From Hysterangium stoloniferum (Eukaryota > Basidiomycota > Agaricomycetes > Hysterangiales > Hysterangiaceae), in NCBI GenBank assembly GCA_015178975.1, contig WHVD01000197.1, positions 78,875 through 142,874 on the forward strand: DNA of 64,000 nucleotides. The letters run 5' to 3'. Positions 20,903-33,600 of the stretch are shown in pieces (positions within the stretch are counted from its first letter, which is position 1; every line of letters begins with the position of its first letter). The translations under genes and the position numbers were made by a program. The notes beneath the pieces were generated by a model that saw only the letters and a list, made by a program, of their open reading frames with translations, had not been told where the DNA came from and searched no databases.

Positions 20903-22154
20903 TGGCAGGATGGATGGAACTTCCGGAAAAAGATCAGCCACCAGGCCAGATCCGTGTTCACGGTACTTGAAAAAAAAATATGTACTTTATCATTTCTTAT
21001 TTCTCATCAGCTTATCACACGCGTAACATACAAATTGGTTGTTAATAATAATTGGTGTACAGTAAACTAATCTTCATTCTGTTCTGCATGCTTAGATGAC
21101 TGATGGTACCTGACTGTTGAAAAGTTTCCCTATATCAACTTAATGCTATTAACCAGGGCTCACTATGTCGCCTAAATCTTGGATGGGCCCAGATCCCAGA
21201 GACAGGGATCTGCACAGACACTTGCACTTCTAAAAGTGCTTTAGCTGATGATTATTGTTGAGAAATGTGCATCTGCATATCTATCATGGTTTATGTTTTT
21301 TTATGTTTGAAAAAACAGCTGGCACAATAAATCCATTCCTTTATAGTAGCTATTATCATTGTTAAAGAGTGTTATGACCAGAAATCCCACTGGACTCTAG
21401 GCACTAACTTATATGCACCCACACCCTATACACACCAATTATCAGTTTACCAGAATACCTGCTGGACTCCATATGTCAGACCTGTCCATGCTTGACCTTC
21501 GTTACTTCATGTATCAGTCACTGGAATACCCACCAGACTCTGCTCCTGTCTATCTCCAACTCTGTCCCATACACCAGTCACTGGACCCTGCTCAGAAAAC
21601 CCGACAACTCTCTAACTGAGCCCCATTCCCATTATGGTCAAATGATCTGTCACGATTTGGACTCCACTCCCACCCCATTTCCATTATGGTTTTACAACCT
21701 GTCACGATTCAGATTCCACTCTGCTCCATTCCATTCCTAACACCAAGTTTGGTGTTTACTTATCTTGTTTCATGTTTGCTAGTTTAGTTTTCATTATTAC
21801 TGGATTTCATATGTTATTCATTCCACAGTCTATATAGTCTAGCAGATGTTGTATGTACATACAATCCAGTCAGAAAATTAGCTTAGATTCTCCCCAGTAA
21901 TCTCAGTATATTTTCCACTCTATTCTCCTCTTTGAAACACACCGCTCTTACTTGTCGAAGCCCACAGGCTCCAATCCTTCTATCACTCGACCTCTGACTC
22001 GTCACTGCCCAACCTCTCGACCTCCAACTACTCCTGGACTCCTTGGGATTCCCATCCACCCATCTGAAATTGGATGACATGATCTCATGAGGGTGCAGCC
22101 TATAAGCTGAAGCCAAGTCCTACCGGCTTTCCTATGGGTTTCTCCGGAAACCGG
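20903..22154. other. Intergenic, no gene recognised
   Basis: About 1.25 kb without supported coding sequence. Between 21360 and 21730 there is a degenerate repeat with recurring CACTGGACTC- and CTGTCACGATT-type words; CATTATGGT...CTGTCACGATT occurs twice, near 21630 and 21685. A short palindrome AACACCAAGTTTGGTGTT lies near 21739. Confidence 0.5.
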
Positions 22155-22262
22155 AGCTCATGCAGGTGGTCACAGACTTTTTCAGCTGATGAAGGACCGG
22201 TTTTTCTGGCCAAGAATGTTGCAGGACTGTGTGGTGTATGCTTGCGACATATGCCAGAAACT
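22155..22262 (+). pseudogene. Integrase zinc-domain fragment
   Basis: About 36 codons matching the B1 integrase N-terminus: GAHAGGHRLFQLMKDRFFWP and CDICQKLY. It keeps the CGA-derived Arg position as AGA, whereas B1 has TGA at 11799-11801. It is isolated, with no pol on either side, so it is the remnant of a further chromovirus copy. Confidence 0.75.
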
Positions 22263-22640
22263 GTATTCCCATTTCAGAATACTTATCCTAATCTGTCCTA
22301 TTGTGATCCTAGTTTGTAACAATAACAAAAGAACCTATATTAGTTTCCACAAATTTGTACTCTACCTTATGTAGATCTGATATCAACTTAGTTTCTTATT
22401 CCTTCTCTTTCTTTCTGTATGCTCAATATTTGGAACTCTTTGGAACTCTTTGGAACTCTGAATATCTGTAATTTTCCAGCATAAATTCTCCTCTGAAATT
22501 AAGGACATTCCAAGCATTTGTGTAGAGGTGTAGCACATAAGCTGAAGCCATCATCTTGACCCTATCCAGAAGTTTCCAAGTTCCTGGTTATTTCCCAATA
22601 GTTCTGGAATAAATTCCTGACACAGCACTTAACAGTGGAC
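22263..22640. other. Intergenic, short tandem repeat only
   Basis: No coding sequence recognised. A three-copy tandem repeat of TTTGGAACTC lies near 22430-22462. Confidence 0.5.
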
Positions 22641-22803
22641 TTCTATCTGCTCATTGACAATGCAACCAAAAAAGAACAATTGGGTGAAGACATTGAGAAG
22701 GTCAAACTATCAATGTTTAAACAATTGCCTGTGAATCCATCCTGCTCTCCCCGGAAAACTTAGCTATACTCCTCATCAGTAACTTCATAGACTTGCTCTA
22801 GTA
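22641..22803 (+). pseudogene. Fossil of a third ORF3 lineage
   Basis: Translates as FYLLIDNATKKEQLGEDIEKV and LSMFKQLPVNPSC. After one frame change it continues with ENLAILLISNFIDLL. This matches the order FYL, acidic linker, LSMF, DLLE of the conserved C-terminal domain of family A and B ORF3. It is about equally distant from both, so it represents another family. Only this fragment remains. Confidence 0.65.
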
Positions 22804-22991
22804 GAGGAGCTGTTATTGAGACAGGAAATGCTGGTAACCACTTTTTGCCTGGTGAGATCTGCTGAAACTAAGTTATCGATTATACACACAAACCGTCCTA
22901 TCATAATATTTTCAGATTCTCTTCATTTGCCACTTAGGGATAATAGGTAATATGTACAAGCTAACAAAACAAACACGCCGCCGAATGATTA

Positions 22992-24496
22992 CTATAGCTC
23001 ATCTTTTAAAGTACTTTCTGCCTGGGAATCTGTTGCCTCGTAAGAGGCAGCGTTCGAGTCTGAAGAAGCCGTGGCCGATGAAGATGCAACTAGGGAAGAG
23101 CTTGAAGAGGTTGCGGCTGATGGCGACGAGGACACCGAAGAAGAAGAGGGTGAAGACGAAGATGAACTATTAGCCTTTTTCGAGGTATTGGGCTTCTTAG
23201 GCGTTGTTGGCTTTTTGCCTGCAGCACCCGGGTGGTCAGCACCATGAGGGTTGAAGCCGCCATTCATTTTCATTAATTCATCTAAATCAACACCTTCGTG
23301 AGGGTTAAACCCGCCGTAGCCTGATTCATCAATCGCTGTTTCGTCCTCCAAACCATCGGATCCATTCTCTACTTCAGGAGTTTTGAAAACTTCTTGTTTT
23401 GCGTCGTAATTAGTGCGACTAACGTCGATGTTACCCTCGAGGACTTGGTCAAAGAAATCTGAAAGAATCGAGAACTTCATGACACCTGACATTAGGAAGA
23501 ATGATGAGTATATTATATTGGTAATATCATAGGGCGTAGTGCAAACCATCGTAAAGTATCGGTTCGGTTTCGTGCTTGCCGTATATGAGAACATTGTGTT
23601 TCTTATCGCCAGCTTCAAAACCCAATGCGACAGATTCTCTCCCTTGACGGTCACGGCAGTTTACGAAAACGATCTGGTCACCGAATTTGTTCGACAACAC
23701 TTTCCATAAAAGTGGCATCTTGTTTGACTTGTTCATTAAAACTGCCTTTACTTTGCCAGGGTTCTGGTGGATGATGGGCGGCATTAGTGTGACAAGGCCC
23801 CCTTTTAAAGACATAATACACACTTTCCGTGCGATGTCCTGGACACCCTTCGCGGTTTGAGAACGCTTCAGGTTGAACGGGATGGCTCCGGAGGTCCAGT
23901 AGAAGAGGCTACTACCAGTGCGAGTTCCGCTGAATTCAATCGGTTTCATTTTTGTGCCTTTGGGAAACAGCTGGATGGCTTATTAGTAAATGGGGCTGAG
24001 TTACCGGAGTCAGGACTACCTTAACCGTTGGGAATCCTTTCACATCCTGAATCGAGGTTGAACGGATACAAAGGTGAGAGGAAGCAATGGCTAACCTGTT
24101 CCGCGCAAAGTGGTTTGTTCTGAGCATCCTCGCAATCTACCGCATATACGGGGACGAGGGGATGCAAACCATTGGCGGCACGAATGAGTTCTGGAACAAG
24201 CCTCTGACAGTGCTAGATTGAGTTGTGATTAGAGATGTGAGGTGGTCGAGTGGTTTATTAGCAACTTACTCCACACCAAGGTGCAACAAATGCCGTCACA
24301 AACGCTTGCTGGAATATGATAAAAATGCAATCGACTTTTTTTAGACTAAACTACACACTTCTGTTTCAAGTGCAGCTAGGAACTGTTTCGAGTCGATGTG
24401 TTTCACACTTGACTTCTTTGGAAAGAGGCCAGCGTCAGCTGCAGGGAGAAGAGAGAAAGCGAGTGCTATAATGAGGGTAGGCAACTGAGGCACCAT
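22992..24496 (-). CDS. ER protein disulfide isomerase (thioredoxin fold, KDEL tail)
   Basis: Encodes an ER-lumen thiol oxidoreductase that forms or rearranges disulfides in secreted proteins. Six exons fit: 24496-24359, 24308-24270, 24212-24096, 24046-24020, 23970-23547 and 23485-22992, summing to 413 codons. The N-terminus MVPQLPTLIIALAFSLLPA is a signal peptide. The active site APWCGHCQRL (CGHC) is split by an intron after WCG. DVKGFPTVK with cis-proline follows, then a second redox-inactive-looking thioredoxin-like region (MPLLWKVLSNKFGDQ, SVALGFEAGDKK). The tail is acidic, then Ser/Ala-rich, and ends KDEL. A 63-bp in-frame stretch in exon 5 (about 23770-23832) could be a further intron. 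It resembles fungal Mpd1/PDIA6-type proteins; the exact orthology is not certain. It is divergent with Abp1. Confidence 0.88.
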
Positions 24497-24644
24497 TGTA
24501 GGGGTGAGGGAGAGGTTAAATGAGGTATCTGTGCTTGTGATATTTTATATGGCTGCAGAGACTTGAATCAGCGGGTGACCATTGGTAGACGTGTCACCAC
24601 GATCGTGTGAACTTACTTACACGGCTTTGCCCTTTCCAGCCATC
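24497..24644. promoter_or_regulatory. Shared promoter of the disulfide isomerase and Abp1
   Basis: Only 148 bp separate the two divergent start codons, so the genes must share control sequence. A TATTTTATAT stretch near 24540 is a possible core element. No specific factor site could be assigned. Confidence 0.5.
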
Positions 24645-27359
24645 ATGTCCCACCAGGTCAACTTATCGTCCAGAGAAATAGCTACAGGATACCAGTCAAT
24701 CGTCGATGGCACAGATATCGACTGGATGTTACTGACATACGACAAGGGTTCAAATGATCTCAAGGTGTGTTACAGTGTTGGTGTAGTCAATAAGTAATGG
24801 TTAACATTCTCGTAAGGTACAAGGTCAAGGTTCCGGTGGCCTGGAAGAGCTTGGAGAGCAGTTTTCGGATGGCAGGTTCGTATCGAACGAGCATCCAATC
24901 ACCACGTATCCATCTTTGAACATCATCGTATCTAGAATACAATACGCCTTTGTCCGCGTTGAAGATCCCAATGTACGCTTTGTATCTACTTTTCTAACCT
25001 CGACGACTTACACACACCTATATTTCAGACCCAACTACCCAAGTTCGTGCAGATAAATTGGTGCGGTGATGGTGTTCCAGAAACAAAGAAAGGCCTGTTT
25101 CGTATGTGTCATTCGTGTCCCCACAATCTTTTATGGCCTCACTAATCCGCGCAGATAACCACTCGAGTGCCGTCTCTCGATACCTGAAGGGAACCCACGT
25201 TGTCGTCAATGCACGTAATGAAGTCAGTCCAGTCATCTCTTCACGTTCATACATCTTGTTTATCCGCAGCTTAGGGCGATGTAGATCCGGACCTTATCAT
25301 GAAACGCGTACGAAATGCTTCGGGCTCAAAGTACTCTGTGCATGGCGAGACTGCGCGACGCGCAGAACCCATTGCACCAGTTGGTACGAGCTATACGCCT
25401 GTAGGAAAAGTGGACATAGCTGCTCTAAGGAAAGTTACTACACCGAGTGCAAAAGTGGCAAGTCTACCTACCATTCCCCATCCACCATGTATACTCATCT
25501 TTTTTTTTCAAGGGCTCGGCACCTCCACCAGCAAGAGAGGCGCCATCTATTTCCACATCTGCGCCAGTCGCCCTGCCACCATCAGGACTGAAACCAGTCG
25601 TCAAGTCGACAACGCCAGCCTGGGATGATGATGCGTCTCCGTCTACACCTCTCCCTCCGCCTGTCGCTTCCCAGCCAATCCCATTTGCCGGTTCTCGCTC
25701 GTTCCAACCTACATCCCGACCGTCTGTTCGTGTTTTGTTATCATTTTGCACATACGCCTTCTGACAATCATTGGTCAGGCTGTTGTCTCACCTGCACAGT
25801 CCGTTAGACAACAACCTGCACCCACAAAACCTGTAGAGGAGGATCGAATTGGACCTGTTGTGAGCATTATTACCAAATTTCCCTTAGCCTTAGGTTCATG
25901 ACACAGATCGGAAGGGCACGGCATATACTCCGGTTTCCCTACCCCAACCCAAAAAGCTCGTTAATCCGTTTGCAGCCCTCCAGCAGGCCACGTCTGATGT
26001 AACTTCTCAGCGAAGTATCCCCACGGAGGGTATTAAGAAACTGACATGGTCAGAACGTCAAGCCCTCACCAAGAAACAGCGGGAAGAGGAAGAGGCAAAG
26101 TCTAAGGCTGCCATCGCCGCAGTCACTGTTGGCGATGTCCCCGTTGTGAGAGCTATCCCGCAAGAAGAAAAGAAGGAGTGGCGTGATGATGGCAAGGATG
26201 AAAGTGTCCGTGGTATACCAGAGACTACTATTGTTGCCCCGCCTCCGCCACCACCACCGCCTGCTGCCCTCCCTCCACGGCCACCGCCTGCTATAGCAGA
26301 ACCGGAGCTGGTGCCAGAGCCAGAGTTTGAGCCTCCGCCGCCGCCACCTCCTCCGCCGCCACCCCCGCCGCCACCAGCTGTGAGTTAGTCTTATTCTTGA
26401 ACAACTGTTGCAGTCCTTACTGTATGATTTATAGGCCGCTGCAGCACTTACCATACTGGATCGAGAGTCCGAGTCAGAGCCAGAAGAACAACATATCGAG
26501 GAGCCTGTAAGTATCTGCACATACTTAATGCTGTACTCTGAGACCATTGACTCGGCGATTTTAGCCGACACATGGTCATGGTCATGGTCAGGGGCTCGTT
26601 GCAATTGTGCAGTTCGCATATGAGGCAACTGAAGACAATGAGATGGAACTGATAGAGGGTGAACTCATTGAACAGATTGAACAATTGGACGATGGTGAGT
26701 GATATGATTAAGATGGTAATACTAATAATACTTTCTTTGATAGGCTGGTGGCATGGCGTTGGAAATGGTGGAGAGAAATCAGGATTGTTCCCTGGTATAT
26801 GGTGCTAATTTGTCAGAGAAATTGTCACCTAATACTGCCGTTATTCCTCAGCTAACTATGTGGAGGTTGTCGAGCAGTCGGTTTATGAGTCTGAGCCTGA
26901 AGTTGCTGCGCCTCCTCCTCCTCCTCCCCCACCGGTCAGTATAATATCTTTCAATGTTACAATCCATCCTTATGTGTTTTACTTTGCGAAGCCACCCCCG
27001 CCTCCACCAGTAGCGGCTCAGTCACATCCGCCTCCGGAGCCTGAACCTGAACCAGAGCCCGGGGTTGACCTTGGTGTCGTTGCAGTAGCCCTCTACGAGT
27101 TAGTTTTCTTATAGTTTTATTTCGTGGGTTATTCCGACTCCTGACTATCTTCATCAGCTATGAAGCCGGCGAGGACAATGAGATCTCATTTAAAGAGGGA
27201 GACACTATCGCATATATTGAAGCTGCGTCAGACGATTGGTGGCAAGGTACAGCCCCCGATGGTATGGTTGGGCTATTCCCTGGTGAGAAGATGTTTTGAT
27301 TGAAGGTTTGTGGTTTGTTAACAATATTACTAGCCAACTATGTCAAAGTTCAAGAGTAA
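24645..27359 (+). CDS. abp1: Abp1/drebrin-like actin-binding protein (ADF-H plus two SH3)
   Basis: Binds actin filaments at cortical patches and links them to endocytic partners through SH3 domains. The start MSHQVNLSSREI opens an ADF-homology domain, spread over several small exons: 24645-24764, 24817-24874, 24936-24972, 25029-25101, 25155-25222 and from 25275. Signature pieces are DWMLLTY, QYAFVRVEDPN, WCGDGVPE and YLKGTHVVVNARNE. A Pro-rich middle holds LTWSERQALTKKQREEEE and long polyproline runs (26235-26375, 26910-27010), likely SH3 or profilin ligands. Two C-terminal SH3 domains follow: QFAYEATEDNEMELIEG...DDGWWHG...GLFPANYVE (about 26610-26870) and ALYDYEAGEDNEISFKEGD...DDWWQG...GLFPANYVKVQE ending at TAA 27359. 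Exon limits in the polyproline part are approximate. Confidence 0.9.
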
Positions 27360-27601
27360 CTTTCGGATTTCCATAGGGACGTTAAGTGTTGCAAGGGTTA
27401 GAATTTGCCCCGAACATCGTCACAGGTTTTATACGTCCAACAAACCGTAGTAGCTTGAATTAATATATTTTTATGTGAATACCGGTTTATGCTATCATTT
27501 ATTTGTGTTATACTGTGTCACGTGCCACAAAACCTCAATGTAAGTAATTTCGAAGTCAGCAGCTTTTTAAGTTGCCACCAGAACTTCAACGTTGAACCAT
27601 C

Positions 27602-30600
27602 ATGTCTGGCCGCAAGCCCGATCTATCAGGCTACAACTATGGTGCTATCTCCTCTCTCGTCTTGACGGCAGATAGGTCCGCTTTACCACGTAGAGACAAG
27701 GAGCCAGATGGCGCACCGGAATCTTTAGTTGGTCGTATTGATCCAAAAGAAATGGGATCGCGTGTTCAAAGGCAAGCTCCTAAGGACGTGGACAAAAAGA
27801 AAAAGAAACAGGATCGTGCAGATGCAGCGAGTGACCGTCCTGCCAAACGCCGACCTATTGAGACTCCTGGCTTTGCTTATACAGATATCATTGAAGCGAC
27901 TGAGGAGGTCGAAGGGCTGACCTACCGTCCACGTACGGCAGAGACTCGAGAAGTCTACGAGCTGATTCTTTCTGTCGTTCATCAGGCTCTAGGTGACCAG
28001 GCTCAAGATATAATTCGAAGTGCAGCTGATACTGTACTTGAAACGTTGAAAAGCGACAATCTCAAGGATTTCGACAAGAAGAAAGAGGTGGAGACTATAA
28101 TGGGGCCTATCTCCAATGAGGTATTCTCTCAGCTCATTAGTCTTTCCAAAAAAATTACAGATTATGGCGCGGAAGACCAAGCCGAAGTTGATCCGGACAT
28201 TGAACGAAAGGATGCAGAGATTGACGAGGGAGTTGGCGTAGCTGTGGTTTTTGAGGATGAAGAGGAGGAGGAAGATGATGACGAGGGGGGCTTTGAAATT
28301 CGAGACGAATCGGATGAAGAAGAAGGCCAAGAGGACGGCGGCGAGGGTTCCGTAGAAGGTGCAGATGAAGGCGATAACGGCGCACTTATATTTGGAATTG
28401 GGTCCTCAGCTCATACGACCAAAGCCTCGAAGTCTGACTCCGACCGTGTTTCACCACATGAGATCGACGGTTTCTGGCTTCAACGTCAGATTGCGGAAGT
28501 CTATTCAGACCCTGTCACGGCTACAGATAAGACCACGGAGGCGCTCAGCATCTTAAGCTCAGAGTCGAACCTTCGGGACTGTGAAAATGCTCTTATGGAA
28601 CTTTTTGACTATAACCATCGTCTCGTCATGGTCCTCTCGCATAATCGAGATGTTATTGTGTGGTGTACAAAACTCGCTCGTTCTGATCGAGACGAGCGTG
28701 TCAATGTCGAAGTTGCCATGCGGGAGAAGAATGTTGGGTGGATTCTGAAAGAGTTGGCCGGAGATCGTAAAGCGAAGGCAGCGCGTGGTGATGTTGACGC
28801 TATGGATGTTGATGTGAAGAAACCTGCAGACGTTCCATCAACTGCTACAATCGCTCTAGGTTCCACTCCCACACCACGACGTGTGCTTGACCTTGAGGGC
28901 ATGGTCTTTAGCCAAGGTGGTCATCTCATGTCCAATAAAAAGTGCAAGCTTCCTGAAGGATCGTTTAAACGATCTAAGAAAGGTTACGAGGAAATACATG
29001 TGCCTGCTCCCAAACCGAAACCGGTTACGACAAGTGAAATAGTTCCTATAGATAACTTGCCTGAGTGGGCAAGAGAAGCTTTCGGGACTATGAAGACTTT
29101 GAACCGAGTCCAGAGCAAACTATTCCCCGTCGCCTTTGGCACAGACGAGCCTATCCTGTTATGCGCACCTACTGGGGCGGGGAAAGTGAGTAAATCCAAT
29201 GCCAGATATGCCATGGTGAATCCCTTACTAAAGGCCTTATCTGACAGACAAACGTTGCGATGCTAACCATTCTTAACGAGCTGGGGAAGGTACGCGATGA
29301 AGTGACTGGCGGCTTCGATTTGGATTCGCTGAAGATTGTATACGTCGCACCTATGAAAGCATTGGTACAAGAAATGGTGGGGAACTTCAACTCAAAATTG
29401 GCCCCGTACGGTGTAAAAGTTGGGGAACTAACTGGCGACAATCAGCTCACAAAGCAGCAGATTGCTGAAACACAAATCATTGTTACCACTCCCGAAAAGT
29501 GGGATGTCATTACACGTAAAAGCACTGACACCAGCTATACAAATCTTGTTCGTTTGATCATCATCGACGAGATCCATTTACTTCATGACGAGCGTGGCCC
29601 CGTTCTGGAAAGTCTCGTCGCCCGAACCATTAGACGCATGGAACAGACACAAGAGTACGTTCGTTTGGTTGGCCTTTCGGCGACCCTGCCAAATTATCAG
29701 GATGTCGCGAAGTTCCTCAGAGTTGACGAGAGCAAAGGCTTGTTTTATTTCGACGCGTCCTTCCGTCCGTGTGGACTGCAACAAGAGTTTATTGGGGTCA
29801 CGGAGAAGAAAGCTATCAAACGCTACCAAGTTATGAATGAAGTGTGCTATGAAAAGGTGCTGGACAACGCGGGGAAGAATCAGGTCCTGGTGTTCGTACA
29901 TTCCCGCAAGGAAACCGCCAAGACGGCGCGATTTATACGTGATATGGCGGTGGAAAAGGCGACTATTACCCAGTTTATCCGACCTGATTCGGCGACGCGT
30001 GAGGTCCTGGCGGATGAAGCAAATTCCGTACAGGACTCTCACCTGCGGGATCTTTTACCGTTTGGATTTGCCATCCATCATGCTGGTATGACGCGCGGGG
30101 ATCGCGCCAATGTTGAAGACCTCTTTCTGGCAGGCCATGTTCAAGTGCTCGTTTGCACTGCAACGCTGGCTTGGGGTGTCAATTTGCCGGCACATACTGT
30201 CATTATCAAGGGAACGCAAATTTACAACCCAGAAAAGGGTCGCTGGGTGGAGCTCTCATCCCAAGATGTTTTACAGATGCTAGGACGTGCCGGTCGACCA
30301 CAATTTGACACATATGGAGAGGGTATTATCATCACAAATCATTCAGAGCTGCAGTATTATCTCAGTCTAATGAACCAGCAGCTACCTATTGAGTCGCAGT
30401 TCGTCTCGAAACTCACTGATAACCTCAATGCCGAAATTGTACTTGGTACCATCCGAAACAGGGACGAAGCTGTTCAATGGCTGGGTTATTCATATTGGTG
30501 CGTCAATTTATGCCATATGATTATCTATTGATTCACAATTGCCGATGCTTATAGGTATATTCGTATGTTACGTGACCCAGTCTTGTATCATGTCACAGTC

Positions 30601-33600
30601 GACTATCAAGATGACGATCCGCTCCTTGTTCAGAAACGGTCAGATATCGCGCATTCTGCCGCAGTCTTACTTGAGAAGTGTAATCTTATCAAGTACGAAC
30701 GCCACTCAGGCAAGTTCCAGTCAACCGAGCTAGGTCGCATCGCATCGCACTACTATGTGACATATAACTCGATGGCAACGTATAATCAGCACCTACGCCC
30801 TACTATGTCAACGCTCGAGTTATTCAGAGTGTTTGCGTTATCGAACGAATTTAAGCTTATACCTGTCCGGCAAGATGTGAGCTGCACTATTTTTCCAAGG
30901 GCAGAACGAAAAGCGCTTACCCATTAACATCAGGAAAAGGTAGAACTCGGTAAACTTCTGGAAAAAGTTCCGATCCCAGTCAAGGAGTCGGTCGAAGAGC
31001 CCGCAGCAAAGATCAACGTCTTACTTCAAGCATACATCTCTCAACTTAAGCTTGACGGTAACCAATTACCGTATTTGACAGTTCCAATACTGACATCCAC
31101 ATACAGGTTTCGCTCTCGTTGCTGATATGGTTTTTATTCAACAATCGGCTGGGCGGTAAGCATTGGTATCGTTTTTACTGAGGAGAATACTTAGACTAGC
31201 CTTAGCATTATAAGGGCCTTATTTGAGATCTGTCTTAAGCGTGGGTGGTCGATTCCCGCTCGAGCCGCCCTTGACTTATGTAAGATGGTGAACAAAAGAC
31301 TGTGAGCATCTTAAGACCCACAACAGTGTTCACTATTATTAAATGATTCATAGATGGCTTTCTAATACACCTCTTCGCCAATTCCGAGGAGTACCAGCTG
31401 ATGTTATTCGTAAAGCAGAAGGCAAACAATTCGTGAGTTCCCGCTTCCTGTTTGTATTTATGTATTAACACCTTTCGTTCAGCCTTGGTATCGTTATTTT
31501 GATCTCGTAAATACAACAGTTTTTTGCTTGATTTGTAATATTCTAACTTTGTACAGTCACCGCCAGAACTTGGTGAATTGATTGGCCTTCAAAATGCGGG
31601 CAAGCTTGTCCATCGATTGGTGCACAATTTCCCTAAACTTGAGTATGTCATTTGAAATGGAATGATAATCTCTGCTGACAAAGCTACAGCATTCAAGCAC
31701 AAGTTCAGCCTATCACCAGATCGCTTCTTCGAATCGATCTTACTATAGCGCCCGATTTCCGGTGGGATGAAAAGGTCCATGGAGGGGCAGAGTCATTCTG
31801 GATTTTGGTGGAAGACGTCGATGGCGAGATTATTCTTTTCCATGATCAATTTATGCTCCGACAACGCTACGCCGAAAGCAAAGATAATGAACACGTTGTA
31901 TCGCTGAGTGTACCGATGTTCGAACCGGTACCGCCGAACTACTATGTCTCTGTAATCTCAGATCGATGGTTGCACTCTGAGACACGACTACCCATCTCAT
32001 TCAAACATCTCATTTTGCCGGAGAAATTCCCCCCGCCTACTGCACTCCTCGACCTCCAACCCCTTCCGCTATCAGCACTCCATAATAAAGAATTCGAAGA
32101 CATATATTCGTCGACAATCCAAACTTTCAACAAAATTCAAACACAAGTCTTTCAAGCTTTGTATACCCAAGATGAGAATGTTTTCATCGGTGCGCCTACT
32201 GGCAGCGGGAAGACCATTTGCGCCGAATTCGCTCTCCTTCGACTGTGGAGTAAACGAGATCCTTCTAGAGCCGTGTGTATCGAACCCTTCCAAGAGATGG
32301 TTGATCAACGAGTAGACGAGTGGCGGAAGAAATTCAGCAAACTCCAAGGCGGTAAAGAGATTGTCAACTTGACCGGTGATCGCAATGCGGACTTACGTCT
32401 CCTTGCGAAGGGTGATGTTATTGTGTGTACACCGACACAAGTAAGTTCTGCGGTTATGCCGCTTGCTCAGCTTTAGAATTGATATTGTTTACTCAGTGGG
32501 ATTTGATCTCGAGACGCTGGAAGCAACTCAAAAATGTCCAGAGTATAGGGTTGTTGATCGCCGATGAAGTGCAGCTTCTTGGTGGTGAAATTGGTCCAAC
32601 GTACGAAGTTATCATCTCTCGCACTCGGTATGTTTCCGCCCAGACCGAGATAAAGACCCGGATTGTGGCTTGTAGCGTCTCTTTGGCGAACGCGCGTGAT
32701 CTAGGTGAGTGGATGGGTGTGCGGAATCACGATGTTTTCAATTTCCCGCCAAGGTATGTTACAGTAATGCAGTTTTTCAGACGATAATTATTAACTGTCC
32801 ATAAAGTGCTCGTCCTCTCGACATGGACATCCATTTGCAAAGCTTCGCGATCCCACATTTTCCTTCCCTAATGATTGCTATGTCAAAGCCCGCATATCTA
32901 GCCATTGTCGAATATTCGCCTACAAAGCCCGTCGTTATCTTTGTACCATCGCGACGTCAATGTCGCACATCAGCTTCAGATCTTCTCCTACATTGCCTTG
33001 CCGATGGGAACGAAGACCGATTTTTAAACATCGAAGGCGCAGATTTGCAGCCCCATCTGGACCATGTATCAGAGACAACCCTTGTTGACACACTCAGACA
33101 TGGTATTGGTTATTACCATGAAGCTATGAGCAAGCAGGACAAACGTATTGTGGAAAGACTGTTCGAGTCTGGAGCCATTCAAGTAGTGATTGCTTCTAGA
33201 GTATGTATCCTTCACGTATATTCTCCTATGCTGCATACCCACTCTATCGCAGGACACGGCATGGAGCCTCCCTGTAGCCTGTTACATGGTCATCATCATG
33301 GGTGTCCAATATTTCGAGGGCAAAGAGCATCGATATATTGATTATCCTATCACGGATGTACTGCAGATGATGGGTTGTGCTTGCCGCCCGACTGTGGATG
33401 ACAAGAGTAGATGCATTCTGATGTGTCAGCAAACACGTAAAGACTTCTATAAGAAGTTTTTGAATGAGGGCTTACCCATCGAATCACATCTTCCTACACA
33501 TATGTTGCATGATTACTTCCTTGCGGAAATTATGGCTAAAACGATTGAAAACAAACAGGATGCCATGGTTTGTGTTCTAATAATTATTCAAGCTACCTAG

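Noticed and set aside
25464..25751. Antisense open frames over the Abp1 proline-rich region
   Set aside because: These are shadows of CCN and polyproline codons on the coding strand; they have no recognisable domain and overlap well-supported exons.
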